Under the pieces are notes generated by a model. It saw only the letters and a list, made by a program, of their open reading frames with translations, made no database searches and had not been told where the DNA came from. Of a stretch of DNA of 64,000 bases, positions 10,099-21,378 are shown in pieces. The stretch is taken from assembly GCF_963662255.1 (NCBI RefSeq), contig NW_026912149.1, positions 1-64,000 on the forward strand, read 5' to 3'. The stretch comes from Cinclus cinclus. Its lineage: Eukaryota > Chordata > Aves > Passeriformes > Cinclidae. The first letter of the stretch is position 1. Every line of letters begins with the position of its first letter. The position numbers and the translations under genes were made by a program.

Positions 10099-12621
10099 CA
10101 GATGTCATTTTGTAGGGCGCGTTTGGGCCTCCGATGGCAGCCAGGTGTGGAGGAGGGGGTAGCTTTGGTCTGGGAGAAATCCTCGTCCTTATGGAATTTT
10201 TGTAGGCAAAAGCCCTGGACGGGCTGCAGGTAAGTTGACTCCGAATGGAGGCACTTTTCCCCAAGAAGCCAAACTCAAGAGCCCACTTGGCAGATGTCAT
10301 TTTGTAGGGCGCGTTTGGGCCTCTGATGGCAGCCAGGTTTGGAGGAGGGGGCAGCTTTGGTCTGGGAGAAATCCTCGTCCTTATGGAATTTTTGTAGGCA
10401 AAAGCCCTGGACGGGCTGCAGGCAAGTTAGGCATGTTGGCTTTGAAAGGAGGCACTTTTCCCCAAGAAGCCAAACTCAAGAACCCACAATGCAGATGTCA
10501 TTTTGTAGGGCGCGTTTGGGCCTCCGATGGCAGCCAGGTTTGGAGGAGGGGGCAGCTTTGGTCTGGGAGAAATCCTCGTCCTTATGGAATTTTTGTAGGC
10601 AAAAGTCCAGGACGGGCCGCAGGCAAGTTGACTCCGAATGGAGGCACTTTTCCCCAAGAAGCCAAACTCAAGAGCCCACTTGGCATATGTCATTTTGTAG
10701 GGCGCGTTTGGGCCTCCGATGGCAGCCAGGTTTGGAGGAGGGGGCAGCTTTGGTCTGGGAGAAATCCTCGTCCTTATGGAATTTTTGTAGGCAAAAGCCC
10801 AGGACGGGCCGCAGGCAAGTTGACTCCGAATGGAGGCACTTTTCCCCAAGAAGCCAAACTCAAGAGCCCACTTGGCAGGTGTCATTTTGTAGGGCGCGTT
10901 TGGGCCTCTGATGGCAGCCAGGTTTGGAGGAGGGGGCAGCTTTGGTCTGGGAGAAATCCTCGTCCTTATGGAATTTTTGTAGGCAAAAGCCCTGCATGGG
11001 CCGCAGGCAAGTTGACTCCGAATGGAGGCACTTTTCCCCAAGAAGCCAAACTCAAGAGCCCACTTGGCAGATGTCATTTTGTAGGGCGCGTTTGGGCCTC
11101 TGATGGCAGCCAGGTTAGGAGGAGGGGGCAGCTTTGGTCTGGGAGAAATCCTCGTCCTTATGGAATTTTTGTAGGCAAAAGCCCTGGACGGGCTGCAGGC
11201 AAGTTAGGCATGTTGGCTTTGAAAGGAGGCACTTTTCCCCAAGAAGCCAAACTCAAGAGCCCACTTGGCATATGTCATTTTGTAGGGCGCGTTTGGGCCT
11301 CCGATGGCAGCCAGGTTTGGAGGAGGGGGCAGCTTTGGTCTGGGAGAAATCCTCGTCCTTATGGAATTTTTGTAGGCAAAAGCCCAGGACGGGCCGCAGG
11401 CAAGTTGACTCCGAATGGAGGCACTTTTCCCCAAGAAGCCAAACTCAAGAGCCCACTTGGCAGGTGTCATTTTGTAGGGCGCGTTTGGGCCTCCGATGGC
11501 AGCCAGGTTTGGAGGAGGGGGCAGCTTTGGTCTGGGAGAAATCCTCGTCCTTATGGAATTTTTGTAGGCAAAAGCCCTGCATGGGCCGCAGGCAAGTTGA
11601 CTCCGAAAGGAGGCACTTTTCCCCAAGAAGCCAAACTCAAGAGCCCACTTGGCAGGTGTCATTTTGTAGGGCGCGTTTGGGCCTCCGATGGCAGCCAGGT
11701 TTGGAGGAGGGGGCAGCTTTGGTCTGGGAGAAATCCTCGTCCTTATGGAATTTTTGTAGGCAAAAGCCCAGGACGGGCTGCAGGCAAGTTGACTCCGAAT
11801 GGAGGCACTTTTCCCCAAGAAGCCAAACTCAAGAGCCCACTTGGCAGATGTCATTTTGTAGGGCGCGTTTGGGCCTCTGATGGCAGCCAGGTTAGGAGGA
11901 GGGGGCAGCTTTGGTCTGGGAGAAATCCTCGTCCTTATGGAATTTTTGTAGGCAAAAGCCCTGGACGGGCTGCAGGCAAGTTAGGCATGTTGGCTTTGAA
12001 AGGAGGCACTTTTCCCCAAGAAGCCAAACTCAAGAACCCACAATGCAGATGTCATTTTGTAGGGCGCGTTTGGGCCTCCGATGGCAGCCAGGTTTGGAGG
12101 AGGGGGCAGCTTTGGTCTGGGAGAAATCCTCGTCCTTATGGAATTTTTGTAGGCAAAAGCCCAGGACGGGCCGCAGGCAAGTTGACTCCGAATGGAGGCA
12201 CTTTTCCCCAAGAAGCCAAACTCAAGAGCCCACTTGGCAGGTGTCATTTTGTAGGGCGCGTTTGGGCCTCTGATGGCAGCCAGGTTTGGAGGAGGGGGCA
12301 GCTTTGGTCTGGGAGAAATCCTCGTCCTTATGGAATTTTTGTAGGCAAAAGCCCTGCATGGGCCGCAGGCAAGTTGACTCCGAAAGGAGGCACTTTTCCC
12401 CAAGAAGCCAAACTCAAGAGCCCACTTGGCATATGTCATTTTGTAGGGCGCGTTTGGGCCTCCGATGGCAGCCAGGTTTGGAGGAGGGGGCAGCTTTGGT
12501 CTGGGAGAAATCCTCGTCCTTATGGAATTTTTGTAGGCAAAAGCCCAGGACGGGCTGCAGGCAAGTTGACTCCGAATGGAGGCACTTTTCCCCAAGAAGC
12601 CAAACTCAAGAGCCCACTTGG
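10099..12621 (+). repeat. Transition segment: 10-mer start, then 777-bp tetramers
   Basis: Thirteen monomers (ten 192-bp, three 201-bp; 2523 bp). It starts as a third 1938-bp unit, carrying the last copy of the CCAGGTGTGGAGG marker, and from about 11.4 kb becomes regular 777-bp tetramers (long units at 10291, 11068 and 11845). The tetramer phase continues into the 22-mer HOR without a break. Confidence 0.87.
11845..12621 (+). repeat. Representative 777-bp tetramer
   Basis: Four monomers in fixed order, 201+192+192+192 bp: (1) long type with CTGGACGGGCTGC and tail ACCCACAATGC; (2) CAGGACGGGCCGC with GAATGG; (3) CTGCATGGGCCGC with GAAAGG; (4) CAGGACGGGCTGC with GAATGG, followed by a unit with AGGTTAGGAGG. 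Long-type landmarks (the ATG of GGCATGTTGG) fall at 10433, 11210, 11987 and 12764, exactly 777 bp apart, and again at 14135, 14912, 15689, 16466 and 17243. The same spacing, or 776 where the one-G deletion is present, recurs across the window, so the tetramer appears to be the basic composite unit. Confidence 0.9.
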
Positions 12622-15600
12622 CAGATGTCATTTTGTAGGGCGCGTTTGGGCCTCTGATGGCAGCCAGGTTAGGAGGAGGGGGTAGCTTTGGTCTGGGAGA
12701 AATCCTCGTCCTTATGGAATTTTTGTAGGCAAAAGCCCTGGACGGGCTGCAGGCAAGTTAGGCATGTTGGCTTTGAAAGGAGGCACTTTTCCCCAAGAAG
12801 CCAAACTCAAGAGCCCACTTGGCAGGTGTCATTTTGTAGGGCGCGTTTGGGCCTCCGATGGCAGCCAGGTTTGGAGGAGGGGGCAGCTTTGGTCTGGGAG
12901 AAATCCTCGTCCTTATGGAATTTTTGTAGGCAAAAGCCCAGGACGGGCCGCAGGCAAGTTGACTCCGAATGGAGGCACTTTTCCCCAAGAAGCCAAACTC
13001 AAGAGCCCACTTGGCAGGTGTCATTTTGTAGGGCGCGTTTGGGCCTCTGATGGCAGCCGGGTTTGGAGGAGGGGGCAGCTTTGGTCTGGGAGAAATCCTC
13101 GTCCTTATGGAATTTTTGTAGGCAAAAGCCCTGGACGGGCTGCAGGCAAGTTAGGCATGTTGGCTTTGAAAGGAGGCACTTTTCCCCAAGAAGCCAAACT
13201 CAAGAGCCCACTTGGCAGGTGTCATTTTGTAGGGCGCGTTTGGGCCTCCGATGGCAGCCAGGTTTGGAGGAGGGGGCAGCTTTGGTCTGGGAGAAATCCT
13301 CGTCCTTATGGAATTTTTGTAGGCAAAAGCCCTGCATGGGCCGCAGGCAAGTTGACTCCGAAAAGAGGCATTTTTCACCAAGAAGCCAAACTCAAGAGCC
13401 CACTTGGCATATGTCATTTTGTAGGGCGCGTTTGGGCCTCTGATGGCAGCCAGGTTAGGAGGAGGGGGCAGCTTTGGTCTGGGAGAAATCCTCGTCCTTA
13501 TGGAATTTTTGTAGGCAAAAGCCCTGGACGGGCTGCAGGCAAGTTAGGCATGTTGGCTTTGAAAGGAGGCACTTTTCCCCAAGAAGCCAAACTCAAGAGC
13601 CCACTTGGCATATGTCATTTTGTAGGGCGCGTTTGGGCCTCCGATGGCAGCCAGGTTTGGAGGAGGGGGCAGCTTTGGTCTGGGAGAAATCCTCGTCCTT
13701 ATGGAATTTTTGTAGGCAAAAGCCCAGGACGGGCCGCAGGCAAGTTGACTCCGAATGGAGGCACTTTTCCCCAAGAAGCCAAACTCAAGAGCCCACTTGG
13801 CAGGTGTCATTTTGTAGGGCGCGTTTGGGCCTCTGATGGCAGCCAGGTTTGGAGGAGGGGGCAGCTTTGGTCTGGGAGAAATCCTCGTCCTTATGGAATT
13901 TTTGTAGGCAAAAGCCCTGCATGGGCCGCAGGCAAGTTGACTCCGAAAGGAGGCACTTTTCCCCAAGAAGCCAAACTCAAGAGCCCACTTGGCATATGTC
14001 ATTTTGTAGGGCGCGTTTGGGCCTCTGATGGCAGCCAGGTTAGGAGGAGGGGGCAGCTTTGGTCTGGGAGAAATCCTCGTCCTTATGGAATTTTTGTAGG
14101 CAAAAGCCCTGGACGGGCTGCAGGCAAGTTAGGCATGTTGGCTTTGAAAGGAGGCACTTTTCCCCAAGAAGCCAAACTCAAGAACCCACAATGCAGATGT
14201 CATTTTGTAGGGCGCGTTTGGGCCTCCGATGGCAGCCAGGTTTGGCGGAGGGGGCAGCTTTGGTCAGGGAGAAATCCTTGTCCTTATGGAATTTTTGTAG
14301 GCAAAAGCCCAGGACGGGCTGCAGGCAAGTTGACTCCGAATGGAGGCACTTTTCCCCAAGAAGCCAAACTCAAGAGCCCACTTGGCAGGTGTCATTTTGT
14401 AGGGCGCGTTTGGGCCTCCGATGGCAGCCAGGTTTGGAGGAGGGGGCAGCTTTGGTCTGGGAGAAATCCTCGTCCTTATGGAATTTTTGTAGGCAAAAGC
14501 CCAGGACGGGCCGCAGGCACGTTGACTCCGAATGGAGGCACTTTTCCCCAAGAAGCCAAACTCAAGAGCCCACTTGGCAGGTGTCATTTTGTAGGGCGCG
14601 TTTGGGCCTCTGATGGCAGCCAGGTTTGGAGGAGGGGGCAGCTTTGGTCTGGGAGAAATCCTCGTCCTTATGGAATTTTTGTAGGCAAAAGCCCTGCATG
14701 GGCCGCAGGCAAGTTGACTCCGAAAGGAGGCACTTTTCCCCAAGAAGCCAAACTCAAGAGCCCACTTGGCAGATGTCATTTTGTAGGGCGCGTTTGGGCC
14801 TCTGATGGCAGCCAGGTTAGGAGGAGGGGGCAGCTTTGATCTGGGAGAAATCCTCGTCCTTATGGAATTTTTGTAGGCAAAAGTCCTGGACGGGCTGCAG
14901 GCAAGTTAGGCATGTTGGCTTTGAAAGGAGGCACTTTTCCCCAAGAAGCCAAACTCAAGAACCCACAATGCAGATGTCATTTTGTAGGGCGCGTTTGGGC
15001 CTCCGATGGCAGCCAGGTTTGGAGGAGGGGGCAGCTTTGGTCTGGGAGAAATCCTCGTCCTTATGGAATTTTTGTAGGCAAAAGCCCAGGACGGGCCGCA
15101 GGCAAGTTGACTCCGAAAGGAGGCACTTTTCCCCAAGAAGCCAAACTCAAGAGCCCACTTGGCAGGTGTCATTTTGTAGGGCGCGTTTGGGCCTCCGATG
15201 GCAGCCAGGTTAGGAGGAGGGGGCAGCTTTGGTCTGGGAGAAATCCTCGTCCTTATGGAATTTTTGTAGGCAAAAGCCCTGGACGGGCTGCAGGCAAGTT
15301 GACTCCGAAAGGAGGCACTTTTCCCCAAGAAGCCAAACTCAAGAGCCCACTTGGCAGATGTCATTTTGTAGGGCGCGTTTGGGCCTCCGATGGCAGCCAG
15401 GTTTGGAGGAGGGGGCAGCTTTGGTCTGGGAGAAATCCTCGTCCTTATGGAATTTTTGTAGGCAAAAGCCCAGGACGGGCTGCAGGCAAGTTGACTCCGA
15501 ATGGAGGCACTTTTCCCCAAGAAGCCAAACTCAAGAGCCCACTTGGCAGATGTCATTTTGTAGGGCGCGTTTGGGCCTCTGATGGCAGCCAGGTTAGGAG

Positions 15601-17100
15601 GAGGGGGCAGCTTTGGTCTGGGAGAAATCCTCGTCCTTATGGAATTTTTGGGGGCAAAAGCCCAGGACGGGCCGCAGGCAAGTTAGGCATGTTGGCTTGG
15701 AAAGGAGGCACTTTTCCCCAAGAAGCCAAACTCAAGAACCCACAATGCAGATGTCATTTTGTAGGGCGCGTTTGGGCCTCCGATGGCAGCCAGGTTTGGA
15801 GGAGGGGGCAGCTTTGGTCTGGGAGAAATCCTCGTCCTTATGGAATTTTTGTAGGCAAAAGCCCAGGACGGGCCGCAGGCAAGTTGACTCCGAATGGAGG
15901 CACTTTTCCCCAAGAAGCCAAACTCAAGAGCCCACTTGGCAGGTGTCATTTTGTAGGGCGCGTTTGGGCCTCTGATGGCAGCCAGGTTTGGAGGAGGGGG
16001 CAGCTTTGGTCTGGGAGAAATCCTCGTCCTTATGGAATTTTTGTAGGCAAAAGCCCTGCATGGGCCGCAGGCAAGTTGACTCCGAAAGGAGGCACTTTTC
16101 CCCAAGAAGCCAAACTCAAGAGCCCACTTGGCAGGTGTCATTTTGTAGGGCGCGTTTGGGCCTCCGATGGCAGCCAGGTTTGGAGGAGGGGGCAGCTTTG
16201 GTCTGGGAGAAATCCTCGTCCTTATGGAATTTTTGTAGGCAAAAGCCCAGGACGGGCTGCAGGCAAGTTGACTCCGAATGGAGGCACTTTTCCCCAAGAA
16301 GCCAAACTCAAGAGCCCACTTGGCAGATGTCATTTTGTAGGGCGCGTTTGGGCCTCTGATGGCAGCCAGGTTAGGAGGAGGGGGCAGCTTTGGTCTGGGA
16401 GAAATCCTCGTCCTTATGGAATTTTTGTAGGCAAAAGCCCTGGACGGGCTGCAGGCAAGTTAGGCATGTTGGCTTTGAAAGGAGGCACTTTTCCCCAAGA
16501 AGCCAAACTCAAGAACCCACAATGCAGATGTCATTTTGTAGGGCGCGTTTGGGCCTCCGATGGCAGCCAGGTTTGGAGGAGGGGGCAGCTTTGGTCTGGG
16601 AGAAATCCTCGTCCTTATGGAATTTTTGTAGGCAAAAGCCCAGGACGGGCCGCAGGCAAGTTGACTCCGAATGGAGGCACTTTTCCCCAAGAAGCCAAAC
16701 TCAAGAGCCCACTTGGCAGGTGTCATTTTGTAGGGCGCGTTTGGGCCTCCGATGGCAGCCAGGTTTGGAGGAGGGGGCAGCTTTGGTCTGGGAGAAATCC
16801 TCGTCCTTATGGAATTTTTGTAGGCAAAAGCCCTGCATGGGCCGCAGGCAAGTTGACTCCGAAAGGAGGCACTTTTCCCCAAGAAGCCAAACTCAAGAGC
16901 CCACTTGGCAGATGTCATTTTGTAGGGCGCGTTTGGGCCTCCGATGGCAGCCAGGTTTGGAGGAGGGGGCAGCTTTGGTCTGGGAGAAATCCTCGTCCTT
17001 ATGGAATTTTTGTAGGCAAAAGCCCAGGACGGGCTGCAGGCAAGTTGACTCCGAATGGAGGCACTTTTCCCCAAGAAGCCAAACTCAAGAGCCCACTTGG
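12622..17100 (+). repeat. 22-mer HOR family, copy 1 (4479 bp, 23 monomers)
   Basis: Seven 201-bp and sixteen 192-bp units. It shares with copies 2 and 3 the marks AAAAGAGGCATTTTTCACC (near 13360), TTTGGCGGAGGGGG with GTCAGGGAG (near 14241), CTTTGATCTGGG (near 14835) and GGCTTGGAAAGG (near 15695). It has one extra 201-bp monomer near the start (long landmarks 12764, 13157 and 13550, against 17243 and 17828 in copy 2). After about 15.9 kb it runs as regular tetramers, where copies 2 and 3 carry a different seven-monomer segment of the same length. Confidence 0.9.
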
Positions 17101-20100
17101 CAGATGTCATTTTGTAGGGCGCGTTTGGGCCTCTGATGGCAGCCAGGTTAGGAGGAGGGGGTAGCTTTGGTCTGGGAGAAATCCTCGTCCTTATGGAATT
17201 TTTGTAGGCAAAAGCCCTGGACGGGCTGCAGGCAAGTTAGGCATGTTGGCTTTGAAAGGAGGCACTTTTCCCCAAGAAGCCAAACTCAAGAGCCCACTTG
17301 GCAGGTGTCATTTTGTAGGGCGCGTTTGGGCCTCCGATGGCAGCCAGGTTTGGAGGAGGGGGCAGCTTTCGTCTGGGAGAAATCCTCGTCCTTATGGAAT
17401 TTTTGTAGGCAAAAGCCCAGGACGGGCCGCAGGCAAGTTGACTCCGAATGGAGGCACTTTTCCCCAAGAAGCCAAACTCAAGAGCCCACTTGGCAGGTGT
17501 CATTTTGTAGGGCGCGTTTGGGCCTCTGATGGCAGCCAGGTTTGGAGGAGGGGGCAGCTTTGGTCTGGGAGAAATCCTCGTCCTTATGGAATTTTTGTAG
17601 GCAAAAGCCCTGCATGGGCCGCAGGCAAGTTGACTCCGAAAAGAGGCATTTTTCACCAAGAAGCCAAACTCAAGAGCCCACTTGGCATATGTCATTTTGT
17701 AGGGCGCGTTTGGGCCTCTGATGGCAGCCAGGTTAGGAGGAGGGGGCAGCTTTGGTCTGGGAGAAATCCTCGTCCTTATGGAATTTTTGTAGGCAAAAGC
17801 CCTGGACGGGCTGCAGGCAAGTTAGGCATGTTGGCTTTGAAAGGAGGCACTTTTCCCCAAGAAGCCAAACTCAAGAGCCCACTTGGCAGATGTCATTTTG
17901 TAGGGCGCGTTTGGGCCTCCGATGGCAGCCAGGTTTGGAGGAGGGGGCAGCTTTGGTCTGGGAGAAATCCTCGTCCTTATGGAATTTTTGTAGGCAAAAG
18001 CCCAGGACGGGCCGCAGGCAAGTTGACTCCGAATGGAGGCACTTTTCCCCAAGAAGCCAAACTCAAGAGCCCACTTGGCAGGTGTCATTTTGTAGGGCGC
18101 GTTTGGGCCTCTGATGGCAGCCAGGTTTGGAGGAGGGGGCAGCTTTGGTCTGGGAGAAATCCTCGTCCTTATGGAATTTTTGTAGGCAAAAGCCCTGCAT
18201 GGGCCGCAGGCAAGTTGACTCCGAAAGGAGGCACTTTTCCCCAAGAAGCCAAACTCAAGAGCCCACTTGGCATATGTCATTTTGTAGGGCGCGTTTGGGC
18301 CTCTGATGGCAGCCAGGTTAGGAGGAGGGGGCAGCTTTGGTCTGGGAGAAATCCTCGTCCTTATGGAATTTTTGTAGGCAAAAGCCCTGGACGGGCTGCA
18401 GGCAAGTTAGGCATGTTGGCTTTGAAAGGAGGCACTTTTCCCCAAAAAGCCAAACTCAAGAACCCACAATGCAGATGTCATTTTGTAGGGCGCGTTTGGG
18501 CCTCCGATGGCAGCCAGGTTTGGCGGAGGGGGCAGCTTTGGTCAGGGAGAAATCCTTGTCCTTATGGAATTTTTGTAGGCAAAAGCCCAGGACGGGCTGC
18601 AGGCAAGTTGACTCCGAATGGAGGCACTTTTCCCCAAGAAGCCAAACTCAAGAGCCCACTTGGCAGGTGTCATTTTGTAGGGCGCGTTTGGGCCTCCGAT
18701 GGCAGCCAGGTTTGGAGGAGGGGGCAGCTTTGGTCTGGGAGAAATCCTCGTCCTTATGGAATTTTTGTAGGCAAAAGCCCAGGACGGGCCGCAGGCAAGT
18801 TGACTCCGAATGGAGGCACTTTTCCCCAAGAAGCCAAACTCAAGAGCCCACTTGGCAGGTGTCATTTTGTAGGGCGCGTTTGGGCCTCTGATGGCAGCCA
18901 GGTTTGGAGGAGGGGGCAGCTTTGGTCTGGGAGAAATCCTCGTCCTTATGGAATTTTTGTAGGCAAAAGCCCTGCATGGGCCGCAGGCAAGTTGACTCCG
19001 AAAGGAGGCACTTTTCCCCAAGAAGCCAAACTCAAGAGCCCACTTGGCAGATGTCATTTTGTAGGGCGCGTTTGGGCCTCTGATGGCAGCCAGGTTAGGA
19101 GGAGGGGGCAGCTTTGATCTGGGAGAAATCCTCGTCCTTATGGAATTTTTGTAGGCAAAAGTCCTGGACGGGCTGCAGGCAAGTTAGGCATGTTGGCTTT
19201 GAAAGGAGGCACTTTTCCCCAAGAAGCCAAACTCAAGAACCCACAATGCAGATGTCATTTTGTAGGGCGCGTTTGGGCCTCCGATGGCAGCCAGGTTTGG
19301 AGGAGGGGGCAGCTTTGGTCTGGGAGAAATCCTCGTCCTTATGGAATTTTTGTAGGCAAAAGCCCAGGACGGGCCGCAGGCAAGTTGACTCCGAAAGGAG
19401 GCACTTTTCCCCAAGAAGCCAAACTCAAGAGCCCACTTGGCAGGTGTCATTTTGTAGGGCGCGTTTGGGCCTCTGATGGCAGCCAGGTTAGGAGGAGGGG
19501 GCAGCTTTGGTCTGGGAGAAATCCTCGTCCTTATGGAATTTTTGTAGGCAAAAGCCCTGGACGGGCTGCAGGCAAGTTGACTCCGAAAGGAGGCACTTTT
19601 CCCCAAGAAGCCAAACTCAAGAGCCCACTTGGCAGATGTCATTTTGTAGGGCGCGTTTGGGCCTCCGATGGCAGCCAGGTTTGGAGGAGGGGGCAGCTTT
19701 GGTCTGGGAGAAATCCTCGTCCTTATGGAATTTTTGTAGGCAAAAGCCCAGGACGGGCTGCAGGCAAGTTGACTCCGAATGGAGGCACTTTTCCCCAAGA
19801 AGCCAAACTCAAGAGCCCACTTGGCAGATGTCATTTTGTAGGGCGCGTTTGGGCCTCTGATGGCAGCCAGGTTAGGAGGAGGGGGCAGCTTTGGTCTGGG
19901 AGAAATCCTCGTCCTTATGGAATTTTTGGGGGCAAAAGCCCAGGACGGGCCGCAGGCAAGTTAGGCATGTTGGCTTGGAAAGGAGGCACTTTTCCCCAAG
20001 AAGCCAAACTCAAGAACCCACAATGCAGATGTCATTTTGTAGGGCGCGTTTGGGCCTCCGATGGCAGCCAGGTTTGGAGGAGGGGGCAGCTTTGGTGTGG

Positions 20101-21378
20101 GAGAAATCCTCGTCCTTATGGAATTTTTGTAGGCAAAAGCCCAGGACGGGCTGCAGGCAAGTTGACTCCGAATGGAGGCACTTTTCCCCAAGAAGCCAAA
20201 CTCAAGAGCCCACTTGGCAGGTGTCATTTTGTAGGGCGCGTTTGGGCCTCTGATGGCAGCCAGGTTTGGAGGAGGGGGCAGCTTTGGTCTGGGAGAAATC
20301 CTCGTCCTTATGGAATTTTTGTAGGCAAAAGCCCAGGACGGGCTGCAGGCAAGTTGACTCCGAATGGAGGCACTTTTCCCCAAGAAGCCAAACTCAAGAG
20401 CCCACTTGGCAGATGTCATTTTGTAGGGCACGTTTGGGCCTCTGATGGCAGCCAGGTTAGGAGGAGGGGGCAGTTTTGGTCTGGGAGAAATCCTCGTCCT
20501 TATGGAATTTTTGTAGGCAAAAGACCTGGACGGGCTGCAGGCAAGTTAGGCAAGGTGACTCCGAATGGAGGCACTTTTCCCCAAGAAGCCAAACTCAAGA
20601 GCCCACTTGGCATATGTCATTTTGTAGGGTGCGTTTGGGCCTCCGATGGCAGCCAGGTTTGGAGGAGGGGGCAGCTTTGGTCTGGGAGAATTCCTCGTCC
20701 TTATGGAATTTTTGTAGGCAAAAGCCCTGCATGGGCCGCAGGCAAGTTGACTCCGAAAGGAGGCACTTTTCCCCAAGAAGCCAAACTCAAGAGCCCACTT
20801 GGCATATGTCATTTTGTAGGGCGCGTTTGGGCCTCCGATGGCAGCCAGGTTTGGAGGAGGGGGCAGCTTTGGTCTGGGAGAAATCCTCGTCCTTATGGAA
20901 TTTTTGTAGGCAAAAGCCCAGGACGGGCCGCAGGCAAGTTGACTCCGAATGGAGGCACTTTTCCCCAAGAAGCCAAACTCAAGAGCCCACTTGGCAGGTG
21001 TCATTTTGTAGGGCGCGTTTGGGCCTCCGATGGCAGCCAGGTTTGGAGGAGGGGGCAGCTTTGGTCTGGGAGAAATCCTCGTCCTTATGGAATTTTTGTA
21101 GGCAAAAGCCCTGCATGGGCCGCAGGCAAGTTGACTCCGAAAGGAGGCACTTTTCCCCAAGAAGCCAAACTCAAGAGCCCACTTGGCAGATGTCATTTTG
21201 TAGGGCGCGTTTGGGCCTCCGATGGCAGCCAGGTTTGGAGGAGGGGGCAGCTTTGGTCTGGGAGAAATCCTCGTCCTTATGGAATTTTTGTAGGCAAAAG
21301 CCCAGGACGGGCTGCAGGCAAGTTGACTCCGAATGGAGGCACTTTTCCCCAAGAAGCCAAACTCAAGAGCCCACTTGG
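17101..21378 (+). repeat. 22-mer HOR family, copy 2 (4278 bp)
   Basis: Sixteen 192-bp and six 201-bp units. Long-unit landmarks 17243, 17828, 18413, 19190, 19967 and 20552 all recur at +4278 in copy 3. Marks: CTTTCGTCTGGG near 17366, CTTTGGTGTGGG near 20091, GAGAATTCCTC (an EcoRI site) near 20686, and a duplication-intermediate 201-bp unit near 20552. The private change is CCCCAAAAAGCC near 18441. Confidence 0.92.

Noticed and set aside
10235..12685. 816-codon open frame, and similar frames of 500-750 codons across the window
   Set aside because: Same explanation as for the longest frame; each ends at TAG in GGGGGTAGC, at a TGA, or at a 200-bp unit, not at a biologically distinct 3' end.
20680..20700. 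EcoRI site as evidence of a cloning junction
   Set aside because: GAATTC near 20688 and 24966 comes from one base change in GAGAAATCC, inherited by both HOR copies; flanking satellite is continuous.
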